Of a stretch of DNA of 64,000 bases, positions 1-8,421 are shown piece by piece (positions within the stretch are counted from its first letter, which is position 1; every line of letters starts with the position of its first letter). The stretch is from Ardenticatenales bacterium. Its GTDB lineage: Bacteria > Chloroflexota > Anaerolineae > Promineifilales > Promineifilaceae. The stretch lies in the NCBI GenBank assembly GCA_020634515.1, contig JACKBL010000001.1, positions 558,001-622,000 of the forward strand. Reading direction: 5' to 3'. The notes beneath the pieces were generated by a model. It made no database searches and was not told the origin of the DNA. It worked only from the letters and a program-made list of their open reading frames with translations. The translations under genes were made by a program, and so were the position numbers.

Positions 1-1817
1 GCAGCGGCGTCCGACCAGGCGAGGGTGATTTTTAGCGGCTGGGTGGGATCAACGACGCGCACGTCGAGCTGCCACACCGCGCCGCTGTCGTCGAGGATGG
101 TTTCCTGGTCGAAGGTCAGGATGGGTACGGTGGGGGAGAGAAGAGGGGCCAGGTTGATGCGTCCCCAGCCTTCGCCGGCGTTGGGGATGTCCGGCGTGCC
201 CAGGTCTTCGGCGCTGTTGACGAGCAGGGCTTTGCTCATGGCCGGGCTGGGCGTGGCTCCGTCGTGTTGCGCGCGCCACCATTGGGCGAGGAGGGCGATG
301 GCCCCCGAGGCGTGGGGGGCGGCGAAGCTGGTGCCGCTGCAAAGGGCGTAAAGGCCGTTGGTTCCGGGGATGGGGGTGTCGCAGAAGCTGCCGCTGTCGT
401 CGCGGGTGGAGGCGATGATGTCGCCGGGTGCGACGACGGTGGGGAGTATGCGCCCGTCGGTGGCGGGACCACGGCTGCTGAAGTTGGAGATGTCGTCAAT
501 GTTGCCGGCACGAAAGCTGACGCTGCTGCCGATGACGATGAGGTTCTTGGCTTCCTTGGGCGCGGTGACGCCGTTGTTGCCGTAATTGCCGGCGGAAAAC
601 ACTTCAATAAACGGTTCGGCGGCATCGAGGGTGTCAAAATTGCCATCCCGTACCATTAGATCGTGGATGCGTTCACTGGTCTGGTAGCCGTGGTGCAGTC
701 CTTCGCCGGTGGTCCAGGAGTTGTTGCCACCAATGGCTCCGCCGAGCAGGGCGCGTTTGCTGTTTTCTTGCCAGCCGCCGGCGGGGGGCCAACTGTCGCC
801 AGAGAGGGGGTTCATGGCGAAGAGGCTGGCGGCGGGCGCTATGCCCAGGCCGTAGAGGTAGCCGTCGTTGTCGGTGAGGTGGGTGGTGGCGTCGGCGGCG
901 AGAATGCCGGCAATCAGCGTCCCATGCCCTCCCCCCTCACAATCACTGCCGGGTTGCCCCGGCGGGTCACACGCCCCCGCAAAACTGTAGCCGCCGCCGA
1001 TGCGCCCGCTCAAGTCTGGATGGTCATAATCAACGCCTGTGTCAATCACCGCCCAGGTGACGCCGTCGCCATCGTACCCCACGTTTCCCAACCAGTCGCC
1101 ATAGCCCGGCCACGGCGCGCCATCGGCCACGTTGCCGGCCACGATCTGGTCGGATGCTTCGTCTTCCAGTTGGGGGCGCGGGCTGGCGTAGCCGAGCCAG
1201 AGGACGGCGGGCAGGCGGGCGGCGGTGGAGAGGGCGGATGCCGGCATAACGACGATGGCATCATAGAAAGCGCGGTCCGGCTGCGCCGGGAAAACCTGCA
1301 CCAGTTCCGCCCCCAACCTTTGCAGCGCGGTCAGCGTCTCCGGCAGGTGTCCATCGTCATACACCATCACGTCTACCTGGCGAATGCGCCCATCCGCGTC
1401 CGTCAGCGCCGATGGCCGAGCCAGGTCGGGACTGATTTTGTAGGCGGGATGGTAGCGACCTTGCCAGCGGACGAAATCAAAACGACCGGCCAGAGGCGCG
1501 GCGCGGCCGTCTTGCCAAAGCAGGTAGGTGTAATGTGGGTAGTATTGCAGCACGCGCCAGCCGCTTTCCTGCAATTGGGTGAGCCAGGTGTCGCGGATAG
1601 GGCCGACGAATTGCGTGAGGTAGAGTCCGTTTTCGTTGGTGGGGGCGTGGAGAAATGCCGGCAATGGCGGTTCCCCATCGCGCAGCGGGTCAAATTCGTA
1701 GCGGTTGACGCGGATGATCTGGCGCGTGTCATCAGCTACGCTTGCGGCCTTGTGCGCGGGGACCAGCGCCATGAGAAAGGCAAATAACAGCCAGATCGTG
1801 CGTTTGTGCCAGGACAT
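1..1817 (-). CDS. Secreted subtilisin-like serine protease (S8), C-terminus cut by window edge
   Basis: One open frame runs from an ATG at 1817 to the left edge, about 605 codons without a stop. An N-terminal hydrophobic signal (IWLLFAFLMALVPA) indicates export. A propeptide-like region of about 200 residues precedes the catalytic domain. The S8 triad is readable: Asp in AVIDTGVDYDHPDL (about 1020-1060), His in GGGHGTLIAG (about 905-935) and Ser in CSGTSFAAPHASG (about 310-350). The oxyanion Asn lies in FSAGN. After the Ser box the frame continues into a beta-rich region (VDPTQPLKITLAWSD), typical of a P-domain-like or C-terminal beta domain of secreted subtilases. The role is extracellular or cell-surface proteolysis; the substrate is unknown. 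No strong Shine-Dalgarno is seen before the ATG. The family call is firm; the full length is unknown. Confidence 0.9.
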   Translation of the reverse strand, partial: MSWHKRTIWLLFAFLMALVPAHKAASVADDTRQIIRVNRYEFDPLRDGEPPLPAFLHAPTNENGLYLTQFVGPIRDTWLTQLQESGWRVLQYYPHYTYLLWQDGRAAPLAGRFDFVRWQGRYHPAYKISPDLARPSALTDADGRIRQVDVMVYDDGHLPETLTALQRLGAELVQVFPAQPDRAFYDAIVVMPASALSTAARLPAVLWLGYASPRPQLEDEASDQIVAGNVADGAPWPGYGDWLGNVGYDGDGVTWAVIDTGVDYDHPDLSGRIGGGYSFAGACDPPGQPGSDCEGGGHGTLIAGILAADATTHLTDNDGYLYGLGIAPAASLFAMNPLSGDSWPPAGGWQENSKRALLGGAIGGNNSWTTGEGLHHGYQTSERIHDLMVRDGNFDTLDAAEPFIEVFSAGNYGNNGVTAPKEAKNLIVIGSSVSFRAGNIDDISNFSSRGPATDGRILPTVVAPGDIIASTRDDSGSFCDTPIPGTNGLYALCSGTSFAAPHASGAIALLAQWWRAQHDGATPSPAMSKALLVNSAEDLGTPDIPNAGEGWGRINLAPLLSPTVPILTFDQETILDDSGAVWQLDVRVVDPTQPLKITLAWSDAA

Positions 1818-2190
1818 AAACGGTGAGCGAATGGATTTTAGAGTGAGTCAATGATGCGCGACTAGTACTCCAGAACTATAACCTATTCTGGCAACTTTCG
1901 CATTATGTTCGTCTCGCCCCCCTACCTCCTATCTCATGAGGCCCCGCTCCCACATGAACCCTGGCAAAATATGAATGGCTGAACCAAACAAACTCCTTTG
2001 CCGCGCCACGCCGAAACAGATACAGTTAGAAAGAGCGGATGTAACTGCCAAGCCAGATTGGCCCCATTTTCTCTGGTGAAATTAGTCCAATCTCCAGAGA
2101 GCGTTAGTCGTTACGAGCGGATTACGAGAGACGGAGGACGCCGTCATTATTCGTAATTCGTCACTCGTTACTCGTCATTCTTCAAAACCC
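1818..2190. other. Intergenic region with degenerate repeat, no gene seen
   Basis: Divergent spacer between the protease and the DUF3105 gene. Around 2050-2100 it carries a degenerate copy of the AGATTGG/CCAATCT inverted repeat found elsewhere in the window, followed by a GAGAGCGTTAGTCG string seen again near 62655. A run of short near-repeats of the type CGTTACTCGTCATTC lies just before the next gene. No convincing ORF is present. Confidence 0.5.
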
Positions 2191-2787
2191 ATGACCCACT
2201 CCCCCTCCTCCGCCCGACCAGGCCAGCGACGGCAGCGGCAAGAACAAGCGCAACGGCAGCGGCGCCGACGATTGCTGCGTGTCTGGCTGCCTGCCGGCAT
2301 TCTCGTCATCATCCTCGTCGCCTACGCCATCTACCAGACCACCCGCCCCGATCTTCCCGGCGTCGTGGACCTCGGCGCGCAACTGCGAGGACACGACAGC
2401 GCCATCAGCTACGAAGGGCAGTCGTTGCCGCCGGCGGGCGGCAAACATGGTTTCGCCTGGCAAAACTGCGGCATCTATGATACGCCCATAGATACCGCCA
2501 ACGCCGTCCATTCGCTAGAACATGGGGCGGTCTGGCTGGCCTACAACCCCGATCTCCCCGCGCCCCAGGTCACGGCCTTGCAAGACCAGATTGTGGGCGA
2601 GAGCTACGTCCTCATGAGTCCCTACCCCGGTTTGCAAGGGCGGATCGTCCTCACCGCCTGGGGCAAGCGGTTGGTGCTGGATGGCGTAGACGCGAGGCGA
2701 ATCAAGGCCTTTATTGACCGGTATCGTGGCGGCGGTCCCGAACCGGGCGCATTGTGCAACGGCAGCGTTGGCAGTCCCGTGCGCTAA
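2191..2787 (+). CDS. DUF3105 family single-pass membrane protein
   Basis: A 198-residue protein. A short, very Arg/Gln-rich cytoplasmic N-terminus (residues 1-28) is followed by one membrane helix (WLPAGILVIILVAYAIY, about 31-47) and an extracytoplasmic domain. That domain contains HSLEHGAVWLAYNPDLP, the hallmark of DUF3105, and two Cys residues (in NCGIYD and ALCNGS) that could form a disulfide. The biochemical function of DUF3105 is not established; members are commonly single-pass membrane proteins. A GC-rich hairpin with a T-tract follows the stop, so it looks monocistronic. The start is the first ATG; no clear Shine-Dalgarno is visible, and an alternative start within the Arg-rich stretch cannot be excluded. 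Confidence 0.85.
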   Translation: MTHSPSSARPGQRRQRQEQAQRQRRRRLLRVWLPAGILVIILVAYAIYQTTRPDLPGVVDLGAQLRGHDSAISYEGQSLPPAGGKHGFAWQNCGIYDTPIDTANAVHSLEHGAVWLAYNPDLPAPQVTALQDQIVGESYVLMSPYPGLQGRIVLTAWGKRLVLDGVDARRIKAFIDRYRGGGPEPGALCNGSVGSPVR

Positions 2788-2835
2788 TGCCTGGTTGGTA
2801 GACGCTCTCCTTAACGCCGCAAAGGGGCGCTATTT

Positions 2836-2856
2836 GGCGCGGCAAACGCGCCTTTT
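2836..2856 (+). terminator. Intrinsic terminator of the DUF3105 gene
   Basis: Stem GGCGCG/CGCGCC with loop GCAAA followed by TTTT, about 50 nt after the stop codon. Confidence 0.7.
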
Positions 2857-2894
2857 CCGCCGCGAATAGAAGAGCGTGCCCTGCTCACATTCAG

Positions 2895-2923
2895 TTGCAA
2901 TCGCCATTTGACTGTGTTAATAT
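2895..2923 (+). promoter_or_regulatory. Sigma-70-like promoter of a long leader or small RNA
   Basis: TTGCAA at 2895-2900 and TAATAT at 2918-2923 are separated by exactly 17 nt. It would start transcription near 2930, about 450 nt upstream of the metallo-hydrolase gene and about 415 nt before a strong terminator. Confidence 0.5.
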
Positions 2924-2924
2924 C

Positions 2925-3346
2925 GGCTCAATCCTGCCGTGTGCGTGATGGGCTTCAGTCGTTGAGCCAACGCATTCATTAAGGGGATCGAAGATACGTT
3001 GAGGATATGTAGTAGCCGCGGCCAGGCAGACTCTTCACGAAAAGATTCCCACCTGCTTTGAGCAGGTTCAAACCACGAGGCTCACACGGCACGGCGGGCA
3101 ATGATGTGTACAATCCCCCGTGACATGGTCCAGCGCGAATTGACCGTCAAGAAACACATTTTCGTTTGCACAATCGCCGGGTCCCTGCTCTGGTTATTTT
3201 CCTGTCGCTGACGACGAAGCCGGAAAGAGTATTGAGGTAGAAGTCGGTTCAACCGGGTAAACGGGCCAAGGACGCAAGATGGCATCTGGTTCCAGGCACG
3301 CGGTGAAAGTACAACAGCCTCTGATACCTTATCAGGGGCTTTTCTA
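2925..3346 (+). ncRNA. Candidate structured leader RNA or small RNA, family not recognised
   Basis: This 420-nt stretch has no credible ORF but has a promoter at its left end and an intrinsic terminator at its right end. Local stems are visible: GGCTCAA near 2925 pairs with TTGAGCC near 2965; CCTGCT and AGCAGG flank a TTG loop near 3050-3065. The last 100 nt contain GGGTAAAC and GGACGCAA elements that loosely recall c-di-GMP-I riboswitches, but the diagnostic GCAAAGCC core and the P1b hairpin are absent. It does not match tmRNA, RNase P RNA or SRP RNA signatures known to me. The terminator ends about 30 nt before the next ATG, so it could be an attenuator or riboswitch leader, or an independent RNA. 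Confidence 0.35.
3317..3345 (+). terminator. Intrinsic terminator or attenuator before the metallo-hydrolase gene
   Basis: A 10-bp stem (3317-3326 with 3330-3339, one G-U pair) closed by a CCT loop and followed by TTTTCT. It lies upstream of, and in the same direction as, the gene at 3378, which is the geometry of a transcription attenuator. Confidence 0.7.
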
Positions 3347-3377
3347 TGTCAATCAACTACTGTATCAGGGATAATCA

Positions 3378-4226
3378 ATGATTCGTGAGCGCATTGCTGA
3401 CGATATTTACGTGTTTCGCAGCCACCGCTACGCGCAGGTAACAGCAGGAGCTATCATCACGAAAGAAGGTGTGATTCTCATTGACACCCTCTTCTATCCT
3501 GATGAAACGGAAGCCATGCGCGATTTCTTGGAAGTTCGCCTGGGGCAGCGAATCCGTTATGTCATCAACACGCACTACCACGCCGACCACACGGTGGGCA
3601 CTTTTTTCTTTCCCTACGCCCAGGTTGTCAGCCATCGCCTTTGCCGTGAATTGTTGGATACGAAGGGGCGCGAAGGGTTGGCGCAGACGCAGGCGCAAAA
3701 TGCGGAGTTTGAAGGTATTCAGGTCGTTTTGCCGGATATTGTATTTGACCAGGGCCAGTTCAATTTGTACCTGGGCGGCAAGACGGTGCAACTGCTGCAT
3801 CTGCCGGGGCACAGCGCGGACTTGATTGGGGCGTTTGTGGTGAATGATCGGATTCTTTTTGCCTCGGATACGGCAATGCCTGTGCCTACGTTGTTTGATG
3901 GCAGCTATGATGATCTGGTGGCGTCCATGCACGCGATGTTGTCGCTTGCGCCGGATAGTGTGGTGCAAGGACATGGTGAGGTGATTCTGCGGGGCGAGGT
4001 GCGTTCACTGATTGAAAGTGACCTGGCGTATTTGAAGATGATCAAGAATAAGGTGATGAAGGTGATAAATGCCGGCAAACCCGCCTCCGCGTTGGAGAAC
4101 ATTTCCATTGAAAGCTGCGGCAAATCACGTATCCCCCTCAATGGGTTCGTAGCTGATTTGCATTACGCCAATCTCGTCCGGCTTTACAACGAGTGGAGCA
4201 ACACAGCACCGTCACGATCATCCTGA
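3378..4226 (+). CDS. Metallo-beta-lactamase-fold hydrolase
   Basis: A 282-residue soluble protein without signal peptide. The MBL metal-binding set is visible: HxHxDH as H66-Y-H68-A-D70-H71 in NTHYHADHTVG, H145 in LPGHSADL, D164 in FASDTAMP and H199 in VQGHGEV. This is a complete dinuclear zinc site. The fold family covers hydrolases of esters, thioesters, lactones and phosphodiesters, so the substrate cannot be named. The compact single domain and absence of a DNA/RNA-binding beta-CASP insert argue against an RNase J type enzyme. Upstream lies a promoter, a long leader and a terminator, suggesting conditional expression. A two-part hairpin terminator follows the stop. Confidence 0.9.
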   Translation: MIRERIADDIYVFRSHRYAQVTAGAIITKEGVILIDTLFYPDETEAMRDFLEVRLGQRIRYVINTHYHADHTVGTFFFPYAQVVSHRLCRELLDTKGREGLAQTQAQNAEFEGIQVVLPDIVFDQGQFNLYLGGKTVQLLHLPGHSADLIGAFVVNDRILFASDTAMPVPTLFDGSYDDLVASMHAMLSLAPDSVVQGHGEVILRGEVRSLIESDLAYLKMIKNKVMKVINAGKPASALENISIESCGKSRIPLNGFVADLHYANLVRLYNEWSNTAPSRSS

Positions 4227-4232
4227 AGCCAG

Positions 4233-4270
4233 GGGCAACCGTCGGCACGCCGCCGATATGTTGCCCTTTT
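4233..4270 (+). terminator. Intrinsic terminator after the metallo-hydrolase gene
   Basis: Outer stem GGGCAAC/GTTGCCC, inner stem TCGGC/GCCGA, then TTTT. Confidence 0.75.
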
Positions 4271-4301
4271 CCACACACGACGAACAGGCCCACAATAAAA
4301 T

Positions 4302-5546
4302 ATGGGCAAAGATTACGTGCATAAGTCGGCCCGCGAGTGGCCGCCACTGGGTTTGGCGGAACAGCGCTTCCTGGTAGCCTGCCTGCGGAATGGGGAACCG
4401 CTCCCGACTACTTCTGCTGCTTTTGACTGGAACACTTTCGTGCGGCGGGCCGTCAGCGATGGCCTGGCTCCACTGGTCTATCAGCGTTTGAAGGGGAATG
4501 CCGGCATTCCCCCATCCACCCTGGACCATCTCAAACGCAGCTACTACCAAAACCTTTCCGCTAACCACGTGCGCCTCATGGAACTGCGCCGCCTGGGGCA
4601 AATGCTGCAAACCTACGACATTCGCCTGCTTGTCCTCAAAGGAGGCGCGCTGGCGCAAACAGTGTACGACAACGTCGCACTGCGCTTTATGGGCGACCTG
4701 GATGTAGCCGTGTTGCCGCGCCAGGCGGAAGCTGCCCTGGCCGCCCTGCAAGCGGATGGTTACATCTTGCACCAGGAGCAGGCGCAGGCTGGCGAGCAGA
4801 ATCGGGCGGCAATGGAGGAATTCGGCTGGCATTTGCGCCTCACCAAATGGGTCCTGGGGCAGCAAATTGAGCTGGAATTCCATTGGCCGTTGCGCCAGGT
4901 GGTATTGGTGAGCCAGGTGGCCCGTCTGGACCTGAACCATATCTGGGCCACGGCCATCCCCCTGGATCCGGAAGCCAATCTCTGGCAGCCTGCGCCCGCC
5001 GCCATGCTCCTGCATCTTTGCTTGCACACAGGCTTGCAACACCGTTTCAACGATCTCGGCTTGCGTCACTACTTGGACATTGACCGCGTCGTTCGTCACT
5101 ATCAGGGGCAGCCCGATTTCTGGCCTGCTTTTGTGCGCCTGGCGCAGGGAACCCATGCCGTGCAGGTTGCTTATTTTTCTCTATGGTTCACAGAGGCGCT
5201 GTTGGGCACGCCCATGCCCGTCGCCCTGCTACACCAACTCGCGCCCGCGGCCTGGAAGCGGGCCTTGTTTGGCCGCTATTTGCGGCCAAGCGATGTGGTC
5301 AATCGCACGCGCGCGCTCTATGGGGGGCGTCGCATTGTGTGGCGGCTGCTGACCACTGACCGACTTCTTGACTTACTGCGCGGTCCCTGGCGCGTCCTTT
5401 TCCCTGGCCGCACCTACCTGGCCGATTATTATCAGGTGAAAAACCCGGCCAGCCTGCTGCTGCTGTGGGCGTGGCATCCGCTGCGCAGCCTGGGCCGCGC
5501 GGGTCGGCGGCGTCTGCGCGAGATGCGCTTGCGCGCCACGGATTGA
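4302..5546 (+). CDS. Nucleotidyltransferase family protein (NTP_transf_5-like)
   Basis: A 414-residue protein. The N-terminal helices lead into LLVLKGGALAQTVY (K113, G114, G115), followed by RFMGDLDVAV with the metal-binding pair D132 and D134. This LKG-x(about 15)-R-x-MGDLD arrangement is the signature of the uncharacterised nucleotidyltransferase family PF14907. Members are often found near capsule, polysaccharide or peptide-modification genes, but no such partner is adjacent here. The C-terminal half is mostly helical, with many Trp, Leu and Arg residues. No signal or membrane helix is evident. No good Shine-Dalgarno precedes the ATG at 4302. The family is fairly sure; the transferred group and acceptor are unknown. 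Confidence 0.8.
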   Translation: MGKDYVHKSAREWPPLGLAEQRFLVACLRNGEPLPTTSAAFDWNTFVRRAVSDGLAPLVYQRLKGNAGIPPSTLDHLKRSYYQNLSANHVRLMELRRLGQMLQTYDIRLLVLKGGALAQTVYDNVALRFMGDLDVAVLPRQAEAALAALQADGYILHQEQAQAGEQNRAAMEEFGWHLRLTKWVLGQQIELEFHWPLRQVVLVSQVARLDLNHIWATAIPLDPEANLWQPAPAAMLLHLCLHTGLQHRFNDLGLRHYLDIDRVVRHYQGQPDFWPAFVRLAQGTHAVQVAYFSLWFTEALLGTPMPVALLHQLAPAAWKRALFGRYLRPSDVVNRTRALYGGRRIVWRLLTTDRLLDLLRGPWRVLFPGRTYLADYYQVKNPASLLLLWAWHPLRSLGRAGRRRLREMRLRATD

Positions 5547-5588
5547 ATGAGACTCAGACCGGCGATTGCATGACCTGGACTGCGTACC

Positions 5589-5621
5589 TGACAGGTCTCC
5601 GCGGACCTGTCAAGTTTGTTC
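5589..5621 (+). terminator. Intrinsic terminator after the nucleotidyltransferase gene
   Basis: 9-bp perfect stem TGACAGGTC/GACCTGTCA followed by a T-rich tract. Confidence 0.65.
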
Positions 5622-5722
5622 ACTTATATTGCGGCCAATCCTCAGCATTCCACTTTGCTGGGCGCGAATAGCGCGAATCACACGAATTGAGCCAGGCATC
5701 TATGCGATATTCTGTCAATAAC

Positions 5723-5831
5723 TGGACACTGGCTTTTTTGGAGTGGAGGCTTCAGCCGGCTCACATATGGCGGTTTGAGCCGGCCAAAGCCGCGACTCCG
5801 GCCACCATATGTAGATTTCGCCAGACTCCAG
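5723..5831 (+). repeat. Dispersed intergenic repeat family R1, copy 1
   Basis: About 110 bp. It begins ACACTGGC-T-run, contains GGCTTCAGCCGG, CATATGG and AAAGCCGCGACTCC, and ends TTTCGCCAGACTCC. The ends are imperfectly complementary, so the element can fold on itself. Related copies lie at 9701, 19805, 20110 and 56278. Confidence 0.75.
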
Positions 5832-5933
5832 CCAATAACCAAAATCCGCGAAATTCGGCGCATTCGCGCCGGACATTGGATTTAGGGCCGTCATCAATCC
5901 CGCTCTTCCCGAGGGGACACTTTTCGTGGCGGA

Positions 5934-7217
5934 TTGCTCCTTTCCAAATCCGCCAACACACATACCGCTTCACCGCAAAAGGGGTGCATCATTAGCACAT
6001 TTACCCAAATTCGCCATTATTTGTCTGTTTTCTTCCTGCTAATCGTAGCGGCTGCCTGTGCGCGTACCCCTGCGAATCCGCCCGCGCCCATTGTCACCCC
6101 CACTCCTCAGGCCGTCAGCGACGTACAGCCCACCCTCCTGCCTATCAACACGCCCACGTCTATCCCCTCCCCGCGCGCGCCAACGCCGATTCCCAGCAAA
6201 ACGCCCACGGGCACGCCGTCCCCGACACCCACCGGCACCGCCACAGCCACGGCGACGAATACACCGCTGCCTACCGATACCCCCACGATTACGCTTACGC
6301 CGACTCCCGAACCACCACCCTGGCCGATTCTCTCCTGGTTGTGGGATCCCGCGAACTTTGCGCCCGCTACGCCGCCGGCTCCCTTGCCTCCCTTGCCGCC
6401 CCTGGCTATTTCACCCGGCAGCCCCAGCCCCTATCTGACTCAGTTTCGCCTTGTGGCCTTCTACGGCAGCCCGGAAGGGCGCGGCCTCGGCATCCTGGGT
6501 AATCAGTACCGCAACGAAACGGTGCGAATGCTGCGCGGTGTCATCGCGGAGTACCAGCCCTGGGTGACGGATGGGCGTTACTCCATCCCCACCTTCCACA
6601 TGATTACGACCGTCGCCAAGTCTTGTTCCGCCTACCCCCTGTGCAGCCGACAGATCGACAAAAGCCTGATTTATGATTGGCTGGTTACGGCGGAGCGTAA
6701 CAACGCCGCCGTTGTTCTTGACCTGCAGATTGGCCGCGCCAACCTCATGGATGAATTCGAGCGGGTGCGTGAGTTTCTCTATTATCCGCATGTACATCTG
6801 GCGGTGGACCCCGAATTTGCCATGAATGATGAGCAGGAGCCGGGCATTCAGTTGGGTACGCTGGATGCGGCGGACATTAATCAGTTGCAGGCGGAAATGG
6901 AAAAAATCGCGCTGGAAATGGGTGTGAACCGTGTGCTGATTGTGCATCAGTTCAAGGATAGTATGTTCACCAACAAGCAAGACATCATCAACTATCCGCA
7001 TGTGGAGTTGGTGATTGATGGTGATGGCTATGGCCCCCCCGGCCCAAAGATTCGAAACTATTTACAGTATGCGAGTGAGCCGGGTTTTGAGTATGGTGGC
7101 TTCAAGATGTTTACGGATCAGGCGAATGGGCAGTTGATCTACGATGTTCCCTTCATGTTGCCGGAACGGGTGATGACGGTTCTTGTGCCGCAGCCGGTGG
7201 TACTGATATTTCAGTAG
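5934..7217 (+). CDS. Lipoprotein with Thr/Pro-rich stalk and unknown C-terminal domain
   Basis: Up to 427 residues. A membrane segment (LSVFFLLIVAAAC) ends in a lipobox with the acylated Cys at residue 42 of the longest frame. The frame opens at a TTG (5934), and the true start is probably later: an AAGGGG Shine-Dalgarno lies just before non-ATG codons near 5985-5995, so the start is uncertain. Residues about 45-130 form a low-complexity Pro/Thr/Ser stalk. The C-terminal domain (about 160-427) is a compact domain with blocks such as VAFYGSPEGRGLGILG, TFHMITTVA and VVLDLQIGR, reminiscent of TIM-barrel proteins, but I do not recognise the family. Likely displayed on the outer face of the cytoplasmic membrane. 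Confidence 0.8.
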   Translation: MLLSKSANTHTASPQKGCIISTFTQIRHYLSVFFLLIVAAACARTPANPPAPIVTPTPQAVSDVQPTLLPINTPTSIPSPRAPTPIPSKTPTGTPSPTPTGTATATATNTPLPTDTPTITLTPTPEPPPWPILSWLWDPANFAPATPPAPLPPLPPLAISPGSPSPYLTQFRLVAFYGSPEGRGLGILGNQYRNETVRMLRGVIAEYQPWVTDGRYSIPTFHMITTVAKSCSAYPLCSRQIDKSLIYDWLVTAERNNAAVVLDLQIGRANLMDEFERVREFLYYPHVHLAVDPEFAMNDEQEPGIQLGTLDAADINQLQAEMEKIALEMGVNRVLIVHQFKDSMFTNKQDIINYPHVELVIDGDGYGPPGPKIRNYLQYASEPGFEYGGFKMFTDQANGQLIYDVPFMLPERVMTVLVPQPVVLIFQ

Positions 7218-7230
7218 CCTGCCGGCGCAG

Positions 7231-7337
7231 ACCGTTCCGAATTAGGACGGACGATGAAATGAAGTATGGAATGGCATCGTCCGTTTGCAGGAACGGTAAG
7301 GGAACGACTTCGTTGTCTTATTTAATTTCCGTTCCTT
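7231..7337. repeat. Dispersed intergenic repeat family R2, copy 1
   Basis: Two inverted modules: GGACGATG with CATCGTCC around a GAAATGAAGTATGGAATGG core, then GGAACGGTAAGG with CTTATTTAATTTCCGTTCC. Copies or parts recur at 19700, 24764 and 62540. It separates two convergent genes and may also act as a bidirectional terminator. Confidence 0.7.
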
Positions 7338-8238
7338 ACCACCAGGTTTTGAAGCTCAGCCCGTGTTTCCCCAGGACGCGGCCTGTGACTGACTCTGCCT
7401 GGACTTGCAGGTGTACGGTACGTCCCGGTTGCCAATCGTCCAGCAGCACAGTTGTCTCGGAAATGCCGGCACGGTCCGCGGGCGGCATGGTCACTATGTG
7501 CGTGCTTCCATCCTCGTAGCGAATGGTCACGCGCAGGAGCGCGTCAGGAACCGCGTACCCGTCCGGGGTGCGCACGGTGACGATGAGATGCTGCTCGTCT
7601 CCGGCGAACAGGATCGGGTAGCGGATGGAGGTGGATAGGGTGACTTCTTGAATGCCGGCAAGATCATCTGGGATGAAATCCTGGATACGCCGTTGTTGAT
7701 AGTAAGTGTAGACGGCTCCCGAACGCAGGAAGTGAACCTGCCCCAGTTGCGCCACCTGCACATTCAGGTCAGGCGGTTCCTCAGGATGCCACTCCAGGCG
7801 CGCGTTGCGGAAATACTGTACCCAGCGCCCTCCCTCTTCGCGCTGGGTGGACAGCGGCGCGCCAAACAACGTAGCCCCCCCATACTGTTCGTAGAAATCA
7901 CGGAAGGGCGCGGCAGGGGCATCCGCGCCATCATCCTGCGTCCCCAACTCCCTCAGCGCCCAACTGCCCAATGGCGTCACCTCAACCTGCCCATCGCCGG
8001 AAGCCAACTCCAGGCGCAGGTTCTGAAAATATTGCACCACGCGGCCGCTGTCCGGGTCTACAAACGTGCCGGTCAGCGGGTAGCCAAATGTGCGCAGTCC
8101 CCCATAATCCGCATAAAATGCGGTAAATTCCGGCGAAATCGCGGGGGGCGCGGCAATGCTTGCGTCTGGCGGCGGTGCTGCCTGACCACAGGCTACCAAG
8201 AGTAGCAACCCCAGCAACGATAGTCCCATCCGTCTCAT
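7336..8238 (-). CDS. Lipoprotein with two LGFP-like repeats
   Basis: A 300-residue lipoprotein. The signal ends in a lipobox (LLLLVAC, Cys17). Two internal repeats follow, each built as F-x2-FY-x2-YGG-x3-FG-x-PL then VQYF-x-N-x-RLE (about residues 38-78 and 112-152), similar in style to LGFP-type surface repeats. The C-terminal third (about 200-300) is a beta-sandwich-like segment (HLIVTVRTPDGYAVPDA, followed later by GRTVHLQVQAES). No catalytic motif is visible, so a binding or structural role at the cell surface is plausible but unproven. It is convergent with the stalked lipoprotein on its right-hand coding end, with R2 between the two. Confidence 0.8.
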   Translation of the reverse strand: MRRMGLSLLGLLLLVACGQAAPPPDASIAAPPAISPEFTAFYADYGGLRTFGYPLTGTFVDPDSGRVVQYFQNLRLELASGDGQVEVTPLGSWALRELGTQDDGADAPAAPFRDFYEQYGGATLFGAPLSTQREEGGRWVQYFRNARLEWHPEEPPDLNVQVAQLGQVHFLRSGAVYTYYQQRRIQDFIPDDLAGIQEVTLSTSIRYPILFAGDEQHLIVTVRTPDGYAVPDALLRVTIRYEDGSTHIVTMPPADRAGISETTVLLDDWQPGRTVHLQVQAESVTGRVLGKHGLSFKTWW

Positions 8239-8421
8239 GAAGAATCTCCAGTCATAGACCGATCACGTGTGTTTCAGTCAGGTGGAGAAGAAGGGCATCA
8301 TTAATTGTGGAACTGCTGAATGCTTTTCGCGCTAGCCATTCGACAATTCACGAATTCGCCAATTAAATGTTGCTTCCCTCCGCGGCCAAAAAGAAAAGAC
8401 GCCGAACAATAAACAACAATA

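Noticed and set aside
663..1787. 374-codon plus-strand ORF
   Set aside because: It is antisense to the subtilisin gene, whose catalytic motifs are clear on the other strand.
3020..3110. tRNA-like segment (GGTTCAAACC near a CCTGCT/AGCAGG hairpin)
   Set aside because: No acceptor, D or anticodon arm with the right spacing; no CCA-compatible acceptor pairing.
3082..3285. 67-codon minus-strand ORF
   Set aside because: No ribosome site, no recognisable sequence, and it lies within the probable structured RNA.
3240..3320. c-di-GMP-I riboswitch in front of the metallo-hydrolase
   Set aside because: GGGTAAAC and GGACGCAA are present but the P1b hairpin and the GCAAAGCC core are absent; kept only as an unassigned leader RNA.
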